Part shown: positions 1 through 11,757 of the stretch, piece by piece
Layout: each line of letters begins with the position of its first letter
How positions within the stretch are numbered: the stretch's first letter is position 1
NCBI RefSeq assembly: GCF_001746755.1
Contig: NZ_MCGG01000036.1
Location: forward strand, 54,384 to 118,383
DNA: 64,000 nucleotides
DNA from: Magnetovibrio blakemorei
Lineage (GTDB): Bacteria; Pseudomonadota; Alphaproteobacteria; Rhodospirillales; Magnetovibrionaceae
Direction: 5' to 3'
Made by a program: the position numbers and the translations under genes
Notes under the pieces: model-generated
Database searches by the model: none
Told to the model about the DNA's origin: nothing
Seen by the model: the letters and a program-made list of their open reading frames with translations, nothing else

Positions 1-1575
1 ATCGGCCTTGGGCGCCAACTGGCTCAGCAGAGACAGGTCGTGAGTCCAGCCGTCCCCGATATGCTCCGTGATCAGAGCAGCCAGTTTCGGGTTCGCCTGC
101 AATAACCAACGCCGAGGTGTGATGCCGTTGGTTACGTTGACAAATTTGTCCGGATAGATGCGGTCAAAATCAAAGAACATGGTGGAGCGCAACAGCTGCG
201 TATGCAGGGCAGCAACACCATTGACCTTGTGGCTGCCCACGATTGCCAGATGCGCCATGCGCACAGAGTGACGTTCATCATCAATGAGCGACACACGATG
301 CAAGATGGCGGTGTTACCGGGGAAGGAGTGTCTGGTTATGCGCAAAAATTCATCGTTGATCAGGTAGATCAGCTCCAGATGACGCGGCAGAATTTCCGCC
401 ATCATACTGACCGGCCACGTTTCCAGCGCTTCGGCCAGAAGCGTGTGATTGGTGTAGGAGAAGGTCTTCGTACACATCTGCCAGGCTTCTTCGAAAGAAT
501 AGCCGTGTACGTCGATCAAAAGGCGCATGAGCTCCGGTACGGCCAGGGCGGGATGGGTGTCGTTCAACTGCATTGCCGTGAGGTCCGGCAGGTCATCTAA
601 GGATTTGTGATAGCGCAGATGCCGCGCGATGATGTCTTGTAGCGAGGCGCTGACGAAGAAGTATTCCTGCTTGAGACGCAGTTCCTTGCCCAACTGCGTT
701 TTGTCGTTGGGGTAAAGGACTTTGGAGATGTTTTCCGACGAGGTCTTTTCCCGCACGGCATCTTCATAATCGCCTTCGTTAAAGAAACGCAGATTGAAGT
801 CGCGGGTGGCCCGTGAAGACCACAGGCGCAAATTCCCCACCGTGTTGGTGTCAAAACCGGAAATGGGCACGTCAAAAGCCATCGCCATGACTTCTTGGGT
901 GTCGACCCAGTGGCATTCTTCAGAGCCTTGAGCATTTTTAAAACATGCAATGCGACCGCCAAAATGGATCGGGTAAAGGACGTTGGGGCGTTTGACTTCC
1001 CATGGGTTGCCGTAACGCAGCCAGTTTTCCGGATGCTCGACTTGTCGACCGTCTTTGATGTCTTGTGTGAAAATGCCGTATTCATAGCGAATGCCATAAC
1101 CAAACCCTGGGTAATTGTGGGTGGCCAAGGAATCCAGGAAACATGCGGCAAGACGGCCCAAGCCGCCGTTGCCCAAGGCCGCATCGAATTCACACTCGAT
1201 AACCTCAGGTAGAGAAATCCCCAGTTCGCTCAAGGCCCCTGAGACCAAATCTTCGGCACCCAAATCGAGCAAAACCTTTTCCAGGCTGCGGCCCATCAGG
1301 TATTCCATGGACAGGTAATAGACCTTTTTGTTGCCATTGCGGTAATGGTGGCGGGTTGTTTGAATGTGACGTTGATTGAGTACGCCGCGCAGCAAATGGG
1401 CGATGGCGTAAAACCAGTCGCGATTGGTCGCTTCTTCGGGGTCCTTGCCGACGGAGTGCAGCATGGTGCGCACAAGAGCAACCTTCATGGACTCGACGTT
1501 GTGAAAGTTGTCGAGAAAATCTGTTTGCAAGCAGAGTTCTGTCTCTTTGTTGATCGCCGATTCGGATGTGACCAT
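1..1575 (-). CDS. glgP: Glycogen phosphorylase, 3' end beyond window
   Basis: Phosphorolysis of glycogen to glucose-1-phosphate. Reading the minus strand from ATG at 1575 gives 525 uninterrupted codons to base 1, so the gene runs off the window edge. Family motifs seen include EYLMGRSLEKVLLDLG near residue 85, ALGNGGLGRLAACFLDS near residue 125 and TNGITPRRWL near the window end. The PLP-lysine domain, about 300 residues in this family of roughly 820, lies outside the window. The start is 25 bp after the glgA stop, so glgA-glgP is probably one operon. No strong Shine-Dalgarno precedes the ATG. Glycogen breakdown here could supply reductant for the nitrogen-fixation genes downstream, but that is inference. 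Confidence 0.93.
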   Translation of the reverse strand, partial: MVTSESAINKETELCLQTDFLDNFHNVESMKVALVRTMLHSVGKDPEEATNRDWFYAIAHLLRGVLNQRHIQTTRHHYRNGNKKVYYLSMEYLMGRSLEKVLLDLGAEDLVSGALSELGISLPEVIECEFDAALGNGGLGRLAACFLDSLATHNYPGFGYGIRYEYGIFTQDIKDGRQVEHPENWLRYGNPWEVKRPNVLYPIHFGGRIACFKNAQGSEECHWVDTQEVMAMAFDVPISGFDTNTVGNLRLWSSRATRDFNLRFFNEGDYEDAVREKTSSENISKVLYPNDKTQLGKELRLKQEYFFVSASLQDIIARHLRYHKSLDDLPDLTAMQLNDTHPALAVPELMRLLIDVHGYSFEEAWQMCTKTFSYTNHTLLAEALETWPVSMMAEILPRHLELIYLINDEFLRITRHSFPGNTAILHRVSLIDDERHSVRMAHLAIVGSHKVNGVAALHTQLLRSTMFFDFDRIYPDKFVNVTNGITPRRWLLQANPKLAALITEHIGDGWTHDLSLLSQLAPKAD

Positions 1576-1599
1576 GATTTAAGTGCTCATTTGTCTGTT

Positions 1600-3039
1600 T
1601 CAGGTTGCCGCAAGATTTTTGTATAGACGCATGTAGGCTGGTGCGGCGTGCTTCCAGCTCATGTCTTGGCTCATCGCGTTTCGCTGCGCTTTTTGCCATA
1701 ATTTTGGGTGGCGATAAAGATCGGTGGCCCGTTTTGCTGTTGCCGTCAGGGCATCGGTGCTGGCTGTTTCGAAGACAAAACCCGTTCCATCTCCGGCCGT
1801 GCCGCAATCGACAACCGTATCGGCTAACCCACCTGTTTTATAGACCAGAGGCAGTGTGCCGTACCGCATGGCATACATTTGAGTCAACCCGCACGGTTCA
1901 AATTGCGAGGGCATGAGCAAGACGTCACTGCCCGCGATGATGCGGTGGGCGAGCGCATCGTCATAGCCGATCTTCACCTTAATGCCCAAGTCCAGGCCTG
2001 AGATAACGCTGAGTAGCTCTTCCAAATGGTGATCACCGCTGCCGAGAATGGCCAATTGGATGCCCAGTTTGCGCAACGCGCTTGCCGACTTGGCGATCAG
2101 CTCAATGCCTTTTTGTTCGGTCAGGCGGCTGACGACGCAAAACAGCGGGGCATCTAGATCGGCAGGCAGTCCCATTTCATGCTGCAAGGCAGCTTTGTTC
2201 TGAATTTTGCCGGTGCGACGCGCAAGGGAGAAATGGTGGGGGATGTGCGGGTCCGTTTTGGGATTCCAGATGTCATCGTCGATGCCGTTCAAGATGCCGT
2301 GCACGGAATCGGCGCGCTGGCGCAGCAAACCGTCCAAACCACAGCCAAATTCAGGCAGCATGATTTCTTTTGCATAGGTGGGGCTGACCGTGGTGATGGC
2401 GTCGCTGTAATAGAGTCCGGCTTTAAGGAAGGAGACTTTATGGTGGAATTCAAGACCGTCGATGGAAAACGCAGCGTCGGGAAGGCCCACTTGAGGCAAA
2501 ACGTCCGGCGTGAACAGCCCAAGATATTGAAGATTGTGAACGGTGAACACGGTGCGGGCGCGCTGGCGTATCCCCCAGAAGTGCAGATACGCGGCGGTCA
2601 GCCCTCCCTGCCAATCGTTGGTGTGGACAATGTCCGCCGTCCAACCGCATGCGTTATCGGGTACCGAGAGTATGGCGGCGACGTAGGACAGCAAAGCGAA
2701 CCGCAAATGGTTGTCGGGCCAGTCCGTTTTGCCGTCTTGGACATATGGGTTGCCGGGTCGGTCATAAAGTTGAGGGCAATTGATGAGCCACAGGGGAACC
2801 CCGTTGTCCGGCATACGGGCTTCGATCAGGCTGACGTCTTCGAACCCCAAGATATTTCCCAGAGCGATGGTTACACCGACATGATCAGCATTTTCAAGGG
2901 CTTGAGGATAGCCCGGGAGCAACATATGAACATCTTCACCCGCCTCAGCCAAGGCGGCGGGCAGAGCGCCGGAGACATCGCCCAGTCCCCCCGTTTTTAA
3001 CAATGGGAATGCTTCGGAGGTAACAAAAAGAACTTTCAT
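1600..3039 (-). CDS. glgA: Glycogen synthase (ADP-glucose)
   Basis: Transfers glucose from ADP-glucose to the non-reducing end of glycogen (GT5 family). The 479-residue product has the usual length. It opens with MKVLFVTSEAFPLLKTGGLGDV, carrying the K-T-G-G-L substrate-binding motif at residues 16-20. The C-terminal GT-B domain holds SRLTEQKGIELI and the E-P-C-G-L-T motif (QFEPCGLTQMYAMRYG) of the catalytic site. It lies just upstream of glgP on the same strand and diverges from glgC, giving a compact glycogen locus. Confidence 0.96.
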   Translation of the reverse strand: MKVLFVTSEAFPLLKTGGLGDVSGALPAALAEAGEDVHMLLPGYPQALENADHVGVTIALGNILGFEDVSLIEARMPDNGVPLWLINCPQLYDRPGNPYVQDGKTDWPDNHLRFALLSYVAAILSVPDNACGWTADIVHTNDWQGGLTAAYLHFWGIRQRARTVFTVHNLQYLGLFTPDVLPQVGLPDAAFSIDGLEFHHKVSFLKAGLYYSDAITTVSPTYAKEIMLPEFGCGLDGLLRQRADSVHGILNGIDDDIWNPKTDPHIPHHFSLARRTGKIQNKAALQHEMGLPADLDAPLFCVVSRLTEQKGIELIAKSASALRKLGIQLAILGSGDHHLEELLSVISGLDLGIKVKIGYDDALAHRIIAGSDVLLMPSQFEPCGLTQMYAMRYGTLPLVYKTGGLADTVVDCGTAGDGTGFVFETASTDALTATAKRATDLYRHPKLWQKAQRNAMSQDMSWKHAAPAYMRLYKNLAAT

Positions 3040-3448
3040 GGGAAGTAAGTCTATCCTCTAGCTTGCTCAGGCTCTCAAAACGAGGAGACTGCTTCGTGCA
3101 GGGGAAAGTCTATACAGTGCCATGGGTATTTCCAAATGGAAAAGTTGCTTGCTGAAGGCGATGTTGGCTTGCATGCCCAAAAGTGTAGGTCCGCGAGATC
3201 TGCATTTATCTGTTGGAGCGTCGCGTTCGATAACAAAGTATTCGCCCATATTTTAGAGCTGATCTGGGAAAACGGATTATGCCTTTTCTGTAACCAAGAT
3301 ATATTTTTTCATTCCTACAATTCAGCCTGCAAATGAGTTAAGATGGTTGTGTGATAGTGCACATGCAAAGGTGCAAAACGCGCGGTTGGCAGAAAGGCGA
3401 GCTGCGTGTGCGGTAGGCCTGTTTTATGAAAATGTAGGGGGATTCTAC
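3040..3448. other. Divergent glgA/glgC intergenic region
   Basis: About 410 bp between the divergent starts of glgA and glgC. It must hold promoters for both. I see no TGGCAC-N5-TTGC sigma54 element and no TGT-N10-ACA site, so glycogen synthesis does not appear to belong to the NifA regulon. Several short open frames cross it, but none has a convincing start or family resemblance. Confidence 0.5.
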
Positions 3449-4741
3449 TTGGTTGACGACAATTTTGACTACAACAGAGCTCTTAAAAAAACCATGGCTC
3501 TGATTCTTGCCGGGGGCCGCGGCTCACGGTTGATGCAGTTGACGGAAAGTCAATCTAAGCCCGCTGTCCCGTTTGGCGGAAAGTTTCGTATTATTGATTT
3601 TCCCCTTTCAAATTGCATGAATTCAGGCATTCGTCGGGTTGGGGTGGCGACTCAATATAAGGCTCACACCCTGATCAAGCATATTCAGAACGGCTGGGGC
3701 TTTCTTCGCGCCGAGCTTCATGAGTTTATCGAAATTTGGCCCGCCCAGCAGCAAACGGATGACGAAAGCTGGTATAGCGGCACCGCTGATGCCGTGTATC
3801 AAAACATCAATATCATCAAAGGACACCGGCCGGACTATATTTTGGTCCTGGCAGGCGATCATATCTACAAACAGGACTACAGCCGACTGATCACCCATCA
3901 CGTCAAAAGTGGTGCGGATGTAACGGTGTCGTGTGTCGAAGTTCCGGTTGAAGAGGCCAAGGGCTTTGGCGTTGTCGATATCGATGGCGATGGAAACATC
4001 ATCAGTTTTGTGGAAAAGCCGGAAACCCCGCCCACCATGCCCGGACGTTCGGATATGTCGCTGGCGAGCATGGGCATCTATGTGTTTAACGCGGACTTCC
4101 TTTATGAGCATTTGTGCCGCGATCAACAATTAGCGGACTCCTCACACGATTTTGGCAAAGATATTGTTCCCTATCTGGTTGGCCGCTGTAAATTGATGGC
4201 GCACCTGTTCTCGGACAGTTGTGTAATTTGCGGCACCCAGACGGAATCGTATTGGCGCGATGTGGGGACGTTGGATGCGTATTGGGAAGCCAATATCGAT
4301 TTGACCCACGTGATCCCGTCATTGGATCTTTACGACAACAATTGGCCCATCTGGACCTATCAAGTTCAGCGCCCGGCGGCAAAATTTGTGTTCGATAGCC
4401 CTTCACGCCGGGGTGCAGCGGTTGATTCCTTGGTGTCAGCGGGCTGTGTCGTGTCTGGTGGTATTGTGGAACGCTCTTTGCTGTTTACCGACGTGCGCGT
4501 AAACTCGTATGCGACGGTCAGAGATTCCGTAATTTTGCCGGAATGCGATATTGGCCGAAGCGCCTACATCAACAAAGTGGTCATGGCCAAAAACTGCCGT
4601 ATACCGGAAGGCATGGTGATCGGCAAAGACGCCGCAGATGATGCGCGCCGTTTTTATCGCTCGGAAGGTGGCGTCACGTTGGTGACGCCGGAAATGCTGG
4701 AAAAGTTGGCGGCAGAAGAAGAAGCCGCGCAACGCCGTTAG
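3449..4741 (+). CDS. glgC: Glucose-1-phosphate adenylyltransferase
   Basis: Makes ADP-glucose from glucose-1-phosphate and ATP, the committed step of glycogen synthesis. The nucleotidyltransferase signature ALILAGGRGSRL sits near residue 16, with KPAVPFGGKFRIIDFPLSN next and VLAGDHIYKQDY in the middle. A left-handed beta-helix of hexapeptide repeats forms the C-terminus. I chose the TTG at 3449 because AGGGGG lies 7 bp upstream at 3436-3441 and the 430-residue product matches the family length. An upstream ATG at 3347 would add 34 atypical residues, and the ATG at 3494 would begin directly at the catalytic strand. Confidence 0.93.
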   Translation: MVDDNFDYNRALKKTMALILAGGRGSRLMQLTESQSKPAVPFGGKFRIIDFPLSNCMNSGIRRVGVATQYKAHTLIKHIQNGWGFLRAELHEFIEIWPAQQQTDDESWYSGTADAVYQNINIIKGHRPDYILVLAGDHIYKQDYSRLITHHVKSGADVTVSCVEVPVEEAKGFGVVDIDGDGNIISFVEKPETPPTMPGRSDMSLASMGIYVFNADFLYEHLCRDQQLADSSHDFGKDIVPYLVGRCKLMAHLFSDSCVICGTQTESYWRDVGTLDAYWEANIDLTHVIPSLDLYDNNWPIWTYQVQRPAAKFVFDSPSRRGAAVDSLVSAGCVVSGGIVERSLLFTDVRVNSYATVRDSVILPECDIGRSAYINKVVMAKNCRIPEGMVIGKDAADDARRFYRSEGGVTLVTPEMLEKLAAEEEAAQRR

Positions 4742-4765
4742 GCCCGCTCTCGCAGAGGCGATCTG

Positions 4766-6893
<2,128 letters not shown>

Positions 6894-6894
6894 G

Positions 6895-7155
6895 TTACTG
6901 ATCGCGACGCTCCACAGTTTCCGGATCGGCGGTGATGGGACGGTAAATTTCAACCCGGTCGCCGTCGTCAACCGTTGAATCGATGTCGCTGAGTTTGCCA
7001 AAGATACCGACCTTTTGTGTTTCCAAATCGATTTCGGGAAACTTGTTGAGGATACCGGACGCGGCAATGGCATCGCGAATGGTCGCCCCTTCGGGCACTT
7101 CGACATTGGTCCACACCTGCTGCGCGGCTTTGGCGTAGGCGACACCGACGATCAT
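6895..7155 (-). CDS. rnfH: Rnf-associated protein RnfH (ubiquitin-like fold)
   Basis: An 86-residue protein of the RnfH family, starting MIVGVAYAKAAQQVW, with the conserved GDRVEIYRPI near residue 65 and an acidic/basic tail. In Rhodobacter capsulatus, RnfH is the last gene of the rnf operon; its exact function is unsettled. The order rnfA-B-C-D-G-E-H seen here matches that organism. It sits 27 bp after rnfE and directly before a small unknown gene. Confidence 0.9.
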   Translation of the reverse strand: MIVGVAYAKAAQQVWTNVEVPEGATIRDAIAASGILNKFPEIDLETQKVGIFGKLSDIDSTVDDGDRVEIYRPITADPETVERRDQ

Positions 7156-7182
7156 GATTTTATTTCCTTTTTTAAAAGCTCA

Positions 7183-7929
7183 TCACACCGTATGACACGC
7201 GGGCGCATCGGATTGAAGGGCTCGGCCTTGGCGCCACGTTTCCATTTTTTTGTCCAACACCCGCTTGCCCGCCAGCATAAAGCCCAGCACCATAAAACCG
7301 CCGGGGGGCAGCGCGAACAACAGCATGCCGTCATAGGCGGGGATGTTCATTTCGATGGATTTGAAGGCATCGCCCAACAAAATAGACGCCCCGGCAAACA
7401 AAGTGCCGGCCCCCAGAACTTCACGCACCGCACCCAAGGCCACCAAGGCCAGGGTAAAACCAACCCCCATGATGAAGCCGTCATAGGTGGAAGGGGCCAC
7501 GGGCTTCTTTGAAGCAAAAATTTCGGCGCGTCCCAAAATGGCGCAGTTGGTGACGATCAACGGAATGAACAGACCCAGGACTTTATGCAATTCATGAACC
7601 CAGGCGTTCATGGCCATGTCGACCAAGGTGACGATAAGCGCAATCACCAACACAAAGGCGGGGATGCGCACGTCGGGCGGAATCAAATTGCGCAACAGCG
7701 AAATGGACAGACCCGAGGCGATCAAAACCGCTGTGCTCGCTAAGCCCATGCCCAAACCATTGGTCGCCGTTCCAGTCACCGCCAGCAATGGGCACAGGGC
7801 CAGCAATTGGGAAAACACCACGTTGTTGTCCCACAGCCCATCTTTGGTGAGGGCCATGTAGTTCGTGCGGGGTGGGGCCTGGACGTCAGGAACGTCGACG
7901 ATATCTTCGGCGGTGATATCTTCAGCCAT
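7183..7929 (-). CDS. rnfE: Rnf complex membrane subunit RnfE
   Basis: Integral membrane subunit of the Rnf electron-transport complex, paired with RnfA. The 248-residue product has an acidic N-terminus and about six hydrophobic segments. The hallmark GLFIPLIVTNCAILGRAE carries the membrane cysteine thought to hold the RnfA/RnfE iron-sulfur centre. The ATG at 7929 follows GGAG; a TTG one codon upstream is also open. The rnfG stop lies 3 bp upstream, so the two are translationally coupled. Confidence 0.94.
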   Translation of the reverse strand: MAEDITAEDIVDVPDVQAPPRTNYMALTKDGLWDNNVVFSQLLALCPLLAVTGTATNGLGMGLASTAVLIASGLSISLLRNLIPPDVRIPAFVLVIALIVTLVDMAMNAWVHELHKVLGLFIPLIVTNCAILGRAEIFASKKPVAPSTYDGFIMGVGFTLALVALGAVREVLGAGTLFAGASILLGDAFKSIEMNIPAYDGMLLFALPPGGFMVLGFMLAGKRVLDKKMETWRQGRALQSDAPACHTV

Positions 7930-7932
7930 CAA

Positions 7933-8616
7933 TCATTCTCCTGTTCCTGACGAGGTGCTCTGGAGCGTTTTTGCAAAAAGAGTGATCTGGTTGGCGGCGA
8001 AAAAATCCAGACCGTCCTTGACGGCTTTGACGACGGCGCGGGGTGTGATGGTGGCGCCGCTGAATTGATCGAAGGTGCCGCCGTCTTTTTTCACCGCCCA
8101 TTTGCCGCGGGGCAAGTTGGCAAACGACAGGCCGGTGAAGCTGAGAATCCAATCACTTTTTTGCAGCTCGATCTTGTCGCCCAAGCCCGGCGTTTCGGCA
8201 TGGGACAACACCCGCACCCCCAACACTTGACCCTGCGCGTTGACGCCCATGACCAGTTCAACGGGGCCGGCGTAGCCGCCTTGTCCGGTCACAGAATAGG
8301 CGAAGCCGATGATCTCATCGCCTTTGCGGGCGCGGTAGACGGTGACGGGTTTGCCGGTTGCCGATTTAAGAATCAGAACGTCTTTGCTGAGCGCATTGTC
8401 GTGCAGCTCTGGCGGCACCACTTGGGACAAAATGGCGTTTAAGTCTTCCGCCAGACGCTGGGCGATGGCCGGGCGGGTTTGGATGTCGCCGATGGTCAAA
8501 AGCCCCGCCGCGACGGTGGCGAAGATGGTGAGCGTCAGCGCCAACACCCAAGGGGTCTTATCAAACTTCGCGGGGCTGTCGGCAGAAGAGGCTGTGGCGT
8601 CGCGGATGTCGCTCAT
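7933..8616 (-). CDS. rnfG: Rnf complex flavoprotein subunit RnfG
   Basis: Periplasm-facing flavoprotein of the Rnf complex. One N-terminal membrane anchor (about residues 23-43, WVLALTLTIFATVAAGLLTI) precedes an FMN-binding domain. FMN is attached covalently to threonine in S-G-A-T, visible as FDQFSGATITPRAVV near residue 185. ApbE performs this attachment and is encoded at 37691-38815. GHAETPGLGD-like sequence (SHAETPGLGDKI) near residue 138 is also typical. Its start overlaps the rnfD stop by 4 bp. Confidence 0.95.
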   Translation of the reverse strand: MSDIRDATASSADSPAKFDKTPWVLALTLTIFATVAAGLLTIGDIQTRPAIAQRLAEDLNAILSQVVPPELHDNALSKDVLILKSATGKPVTVYRARKGDEIIGFAYSVTGQGGYAGPVELVMGVNAQGQVLGVRVLSHAETPGLGDKIELQKSDWILSFTGLSFANLPRGKWAVKKDGGTFDQFSGATITPRAVVKAVKDGLDFFAANQITLFAKTLQSTSSGTGE

Positions 8617-9701
8617 TTGGAAGCCTCCTCATGCACCAAAGGTGTGCCCCGCCGGGTGCGGCCATACACGCGCGGTTTGGTGTAGCGGTCAATCAGGGGC
8701 GTGGCGGCGTTCATCAACAACACTGCAAACGCCATACCTTCGGGATATCCGCCCCAGGTGCGGATGATATAGATCAATGCTCCGCAGCCTGCACCGAAGA
8801 CGATTTTACCGGTGGCGGATACGGGGCTGGTGACCAGATCTGTGGCGATGAAAAACGCCCCCAAGACGGTCGCGCCCGACAGCAGATGGGTTAAGGCGTC
8901 GGGGTAAACCAGCGGATCGATGGCGTTAAACACCGCCGCCAGGGCCGCAATCGTACCCATCATGACCAAGGGAATATGCCAGGTGATGAGGCGTGCCGCC
9001 AACAGCAACAAACCGCCCAACAGCAACAGCGGGGCAGAGGTTTCGCCCAAGCTGCCTGGAACCGCGCCAAACACCAGACCGTGCATGTCGAAGGTGGAGG
9101 AAAAGGCGTCTGCCCAAACGGTGCCGCGACCAATTTCGGTCTTCACATGGCCCAGCACCGAGGCGCTGCTGAGCGTGTCGATGGTGGGACCAGAGCCGTA
9201 GCCAAAGGTTACGGCTAAGCTTTCCAGCGGTCCCGGTGCACCTTGTTGAAACAGTGGCACGGGATGAATGAAATAGGTCATTTGGAAGGGGAACGAAATC
9301 AGCAACACCACCCGTGCCACCATGGCCGGGTTGAACAGGTTCTGGCCCAAACCGCCAAAAACTTGCTTGCCGATGATGATGGCGATGAACGCGCCGATGA
9401 CACCGATCCACCACGGCGCCCACGGCGGCAAGGTCAGCGCCAGCAACCAACCCGTTAGGACAGCCGAACCATCGCTGAGCGCGGGCAGCGCCGGGCGTCC
9501 GGCCAATTTCAGCCAGATGGCCTCGGCCAAGAGAGAGGCGGCGATGGTGACGAGGAACAAATACAGGGCCGGCAAACCGAACTGAAACAGGCCGTACAAC
9601 GTTGCCGGCGTCAACGCCAGCATGACCACCAACATAATGTGGCTGACGCTGGGGCTCTGTTTGAGAAACGGGCCGCCGATGAGGGGGGGAGGTGTGCTCA
9701 T
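8613..9701 (-). CDS. rnfD: Rnf complex membrane flavoprotein RnfD
   Basis: A 362-residue integral membrane subunit with about ten hydrophobic segments. The covalent-flavin motif S-G-A-T occurs in DALTHLLSGATVLGAFF near residue 265, and GKQVFGGLGQNLFNPAM near residue 105 is a family signature. It starts MSTPPPLIGGPFLKQSPSV at 9701 and overlaps the rnfC stop by 4 bp. With RnfG it carries the two ApbE-attached FMNs that move electrons across the membrane. Confidence 0.95.
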   Translation of the reverse strand: MSTPPPLIGGPFLKQSPSVSHIMLVVMLALTPATLYGLFQFGLPALYLFLVTIAASLLAEAIWLKLAGRPALPALSDGSAVLTGWLLALTLPPWAPWWIGVIGAFIAIIIGKQVFGGLGQNLFNPAMVARVVLLISFPFQMTYFIHPVPLFQQGAPGPLESLAVTFGYGSGPTIDTLSSASVLGHVKTEIGRGTVWADAFSSTFDMHGLVFGAVPGSLGETSAPLLLLGGLLLLAARLITWHIPLVMMGTIAALAAVFNAIDPLVYPDALTHLLSGATVLGAFFIATDLVTSPVSATGKIVFGAGCGALIYIIRTWGGYPEGMAFAVLLMNAATPLIDRYTKPRVYGRTRRGTPLVHEEASK

Positions 9702-11191
9702 GCGGAGACCTTTTCTTGTTCTTGATTTCGGGCCGCTTGTTGCGCGGCTTTCTTTTTCGCTTGTTCCGCTTTGCGTTTTTCCATCGCTTCGCGTTTGGCG
9801 GCGGCTTGGCGCTCCATGCGTTCGGTGCGCTGATCGGCCAAGCGCTTGGTTTCTTTTTGTTTGTGTTCGGTTCGCTGCACAGCGGTGATGCGGCCCTTGG
9901 CGTAGTTGAAATATTGCACCAAAGGAATGTTCGACGGGCACACATAGGCGCACGAGCCACAGCCGACGCAATCCATCAGTCCGCTTTTGGTTGCCAATTC
10001 CATTTCTTCTTTGCGGATGGCGGCGGCCATTTCCAAGGGCACCAAACCGCATGGGCAGGCATCCACGCAACTGGCGCAGCGGATGCACGATGTGGTCGTC
10101 ACCTGAGTTGCCGCTTGCAAACCCGTCAGCGCCAGCACGCCGTTGGTGCCTTTGACCAAGGGCACTTTTAAATCCGCCAACGGCTGGCCCATCATCGGGC
10201 CGCCCAACAACAACCGTTCCGGTTCGCTCGAATACGCACCAACGTGCTCGATCAATTTGGCAACCGGGGTGCCGGTGAGCACGCGCAGGTTGGACGGTCT
10301 GGTGATGGCTTCGCCACTGACGGTGACAATACGCGAAATCAAGGGGATGCCTTTGGTCACGGCTTCAAACACGGCAAAGGCGGTGGCGATGTTGTGCACC
10401 ACCGCGCCGATGTCTGCAGTGAGGCCTCGCGCGGGCGTTTCCAGACCCAACAAGGTCTGGGTTAAATGCTTTTCCGACCCCATCGGATAGCGGGCAGGGA
10501 CTTCGACTATGGTGACGTCGTCGTAGGCATTTGCGGCTTGGCCCATGGCGCGGATGGCGCTGGGCTTGTTGCCTTCGATGGCGATGAGGACGCGTTTGAC
10601 GTTCAATGCGCGGGCCATGATGCGTACACCCATGGTGATGTCGTCGGCGTATTCGCGCATCAAACGGTCATCGCACGTCAAGTAGGGTTCGCACTCTGCG
10701 CCGTTGATGATCAAGGTGTGCAGGTCGTAGCGTTGGCCGAGGTTCAACTTCACCGAAGACGGGAAAGTTGCGCCGCCCATGCCGACAACGCCGCATTCGG
10801 ACACCCGCTTGGCGATGTCTTTGGGATCAGCCATAAACGCATCCATGGGTTCGGACAGCTCGGTCCATTCTTCCAAGCCATCGGTGCGGATGGTGATGGT
10901 GCGCCCCGGCAATCCGGACGGATGAGGGGCGGCGTAACGGCCCAAACCCACCACGGTTCCGGAACTGGGGGCATGAACAGGGGCGGAGATGTTGCCTTGC
11001 GCGGTCGCGATCACTTGGCCTTTTTTGACTTGATCGCCCTTGGACACAATGGCCACCGCTGGCGCACCGATGTGCTGTTGCAGGGGAACATGCAACAGTT
11101 CAGGCAAGGGCAAATCTTCGATGGGCTGGTCTTCACTTAGACGCTTGCGCCCTTCGGGGTGGACGCCGCCACGGATGCGAAACAGTTTCAT
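9698..11191 (-). CDS. rnfC: Rnf complex NADH-dehydrogenase-like subunit RnfC
   Basis: Peripheral subunit that takes electrons from NADH. The 497-residue product starts MKLFRIRGGVHPEGRKR. It has a biotinyl-lipoyl-like and FMN/NADH-binding region in its first 350 residues, then two [4Fe-4S] motifs: CIRCASCVDACPCGLVP and CVGCGSCAYVCPSNIP. The C-terminus is a lysine/alanine/glutamate-rich tail of about 70 residues, as in many proteobacterial RnfC proteins. An in-frame extension to 11419 is a shadow over rnfB. The start is 15 bp after rnfB. Confidence 0.95.
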   Translation of the reverse strand: MKLFRIRGGVHPEGRKRLSEDQPIEDLPLPELLHVPLQQHIGAPAVAIVSKGDQVKKGQVIATAQGNISAPVHAPSSGTVVGLGRYAAPHPSGLPGRTITIRTDGLEEWTELSEPMDAFMADPKDIAKRVSECGVVGMGGATFPSSVKLNLGQRYDLHTLIINGAECEPYLTCDDRLMREYADDITMGVRIMARALNVKRVLIAIEGNKPSAIRAMGQAANAYDDVTIVEVPARYPMGSEKHLTQTLLGLETPARGLTADIGAVVHNIATAFAVFEAVTKGIPLISRIVTVSGEAITRPSNLRVLTGTPVAKLIEHVGAYSSEPERLLLGGPMMGQPLADLKVPLVKGTNGVLALTGLQAATQVTTTSCIRCASCVDACPCGLVPLEMAAAIRKEEMELATKSGLMDCVGCGSCAYVCPSNIPLVQYFNYAKGRITAVQRTEHKQKETKRLADQRTERMERQAAAKREAMEKRKAEQAKKKAAQQAARNQEQEKVSA

Positions 11192-11205
11192 GTCGTCCAG
11201 GCTCC

Positions 11206-11745
11206 TTATGATGCCAATTGCAAGGCATCGGGTTTGGGCCAGTACCAATTTTCCAACGTCAACGGAACATCGCGCATTTGAATGCTTTCGGTGGGGCAGA
11301 TGTCGACACATTTGCCACACCCGGTACACGCGTCTTTGATGACCACGTGAATTTGTCTGTTGGCGCCAATCAAGGCGTCGGTGGGGCAGCGCTTGAAACA
11401 TTTGGTGCAGCCGATGCACAACTGTTCATTCACAAACGCGACTTGGGGAACTTGGTCTTCCATATCGCTGAGATCGGCGCTGACGCCCAACTTGGCGGCT
11501 AAGGACTGGGCCAAGGCACGTCCGCCGGGGGGGCATAAGGTGACGGCGGCTTTGGCATTGGCAACGGCTTCGGCGGCTGGGCCGCAGCCCGGATAGCCGC
11601 ACTGTCCACATTGCGAGCCCGGCAACATGGCTTCGATTTCTTGAACCAAAGCCCCGGCTTCGACTTTTAAATATTTGGCGGCATAGCCCAGCATAATGCC
11701 GAGACCGAGGCCCAACAGAGCTAAACTGGAAATGGCGCTGATCAT
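11206..11745 (-). CDS. rnfB: Rnf complex ferredoxin subunit RnfB
   Basis: Iron-sulfur subunit that exchanges electrons with soluble ferredoxin. One N-terminal membrane helix (ISSLALLGLGLGIMLGYAAK) precedes the RnfB cysteine motif GSQCGQCGYPGCGPAAEA near residue 45. Two [4Fe-4S] clusters follow, CIGCTKCFKRCP and CTGCGKCVDICP. In this direction Rnf would reduce ferredoxin for nitrogenase. The 179-residue length is normal. Confidence 0.95.
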   Translation of the reverse strand: MISAISSLALLGLGLGIMLGYAAKYLKVEAGALVQEIEAMLPGSQCGQCGYPGCGPAAEAVANAKAAVTLCPPGGRALAQSLAAKLGVSADLSDMEDQVPQVAFVNEQLCIGCTKCFKRCPTDALIGANRQIHVVIKDACTGCGKCVDICPTESIQMRDVPLTLENWYWPKPDALQLAS

Positions 11746-11757
11746 ATCTGTTTCACC

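Noticed and set aside
8926..9960. 344-residue frame over rnfD and the rnfC end
   Set aside because: Same strand but a different frame from rnfD/rnfC, arginine-rich; both true genes have strong motifs.
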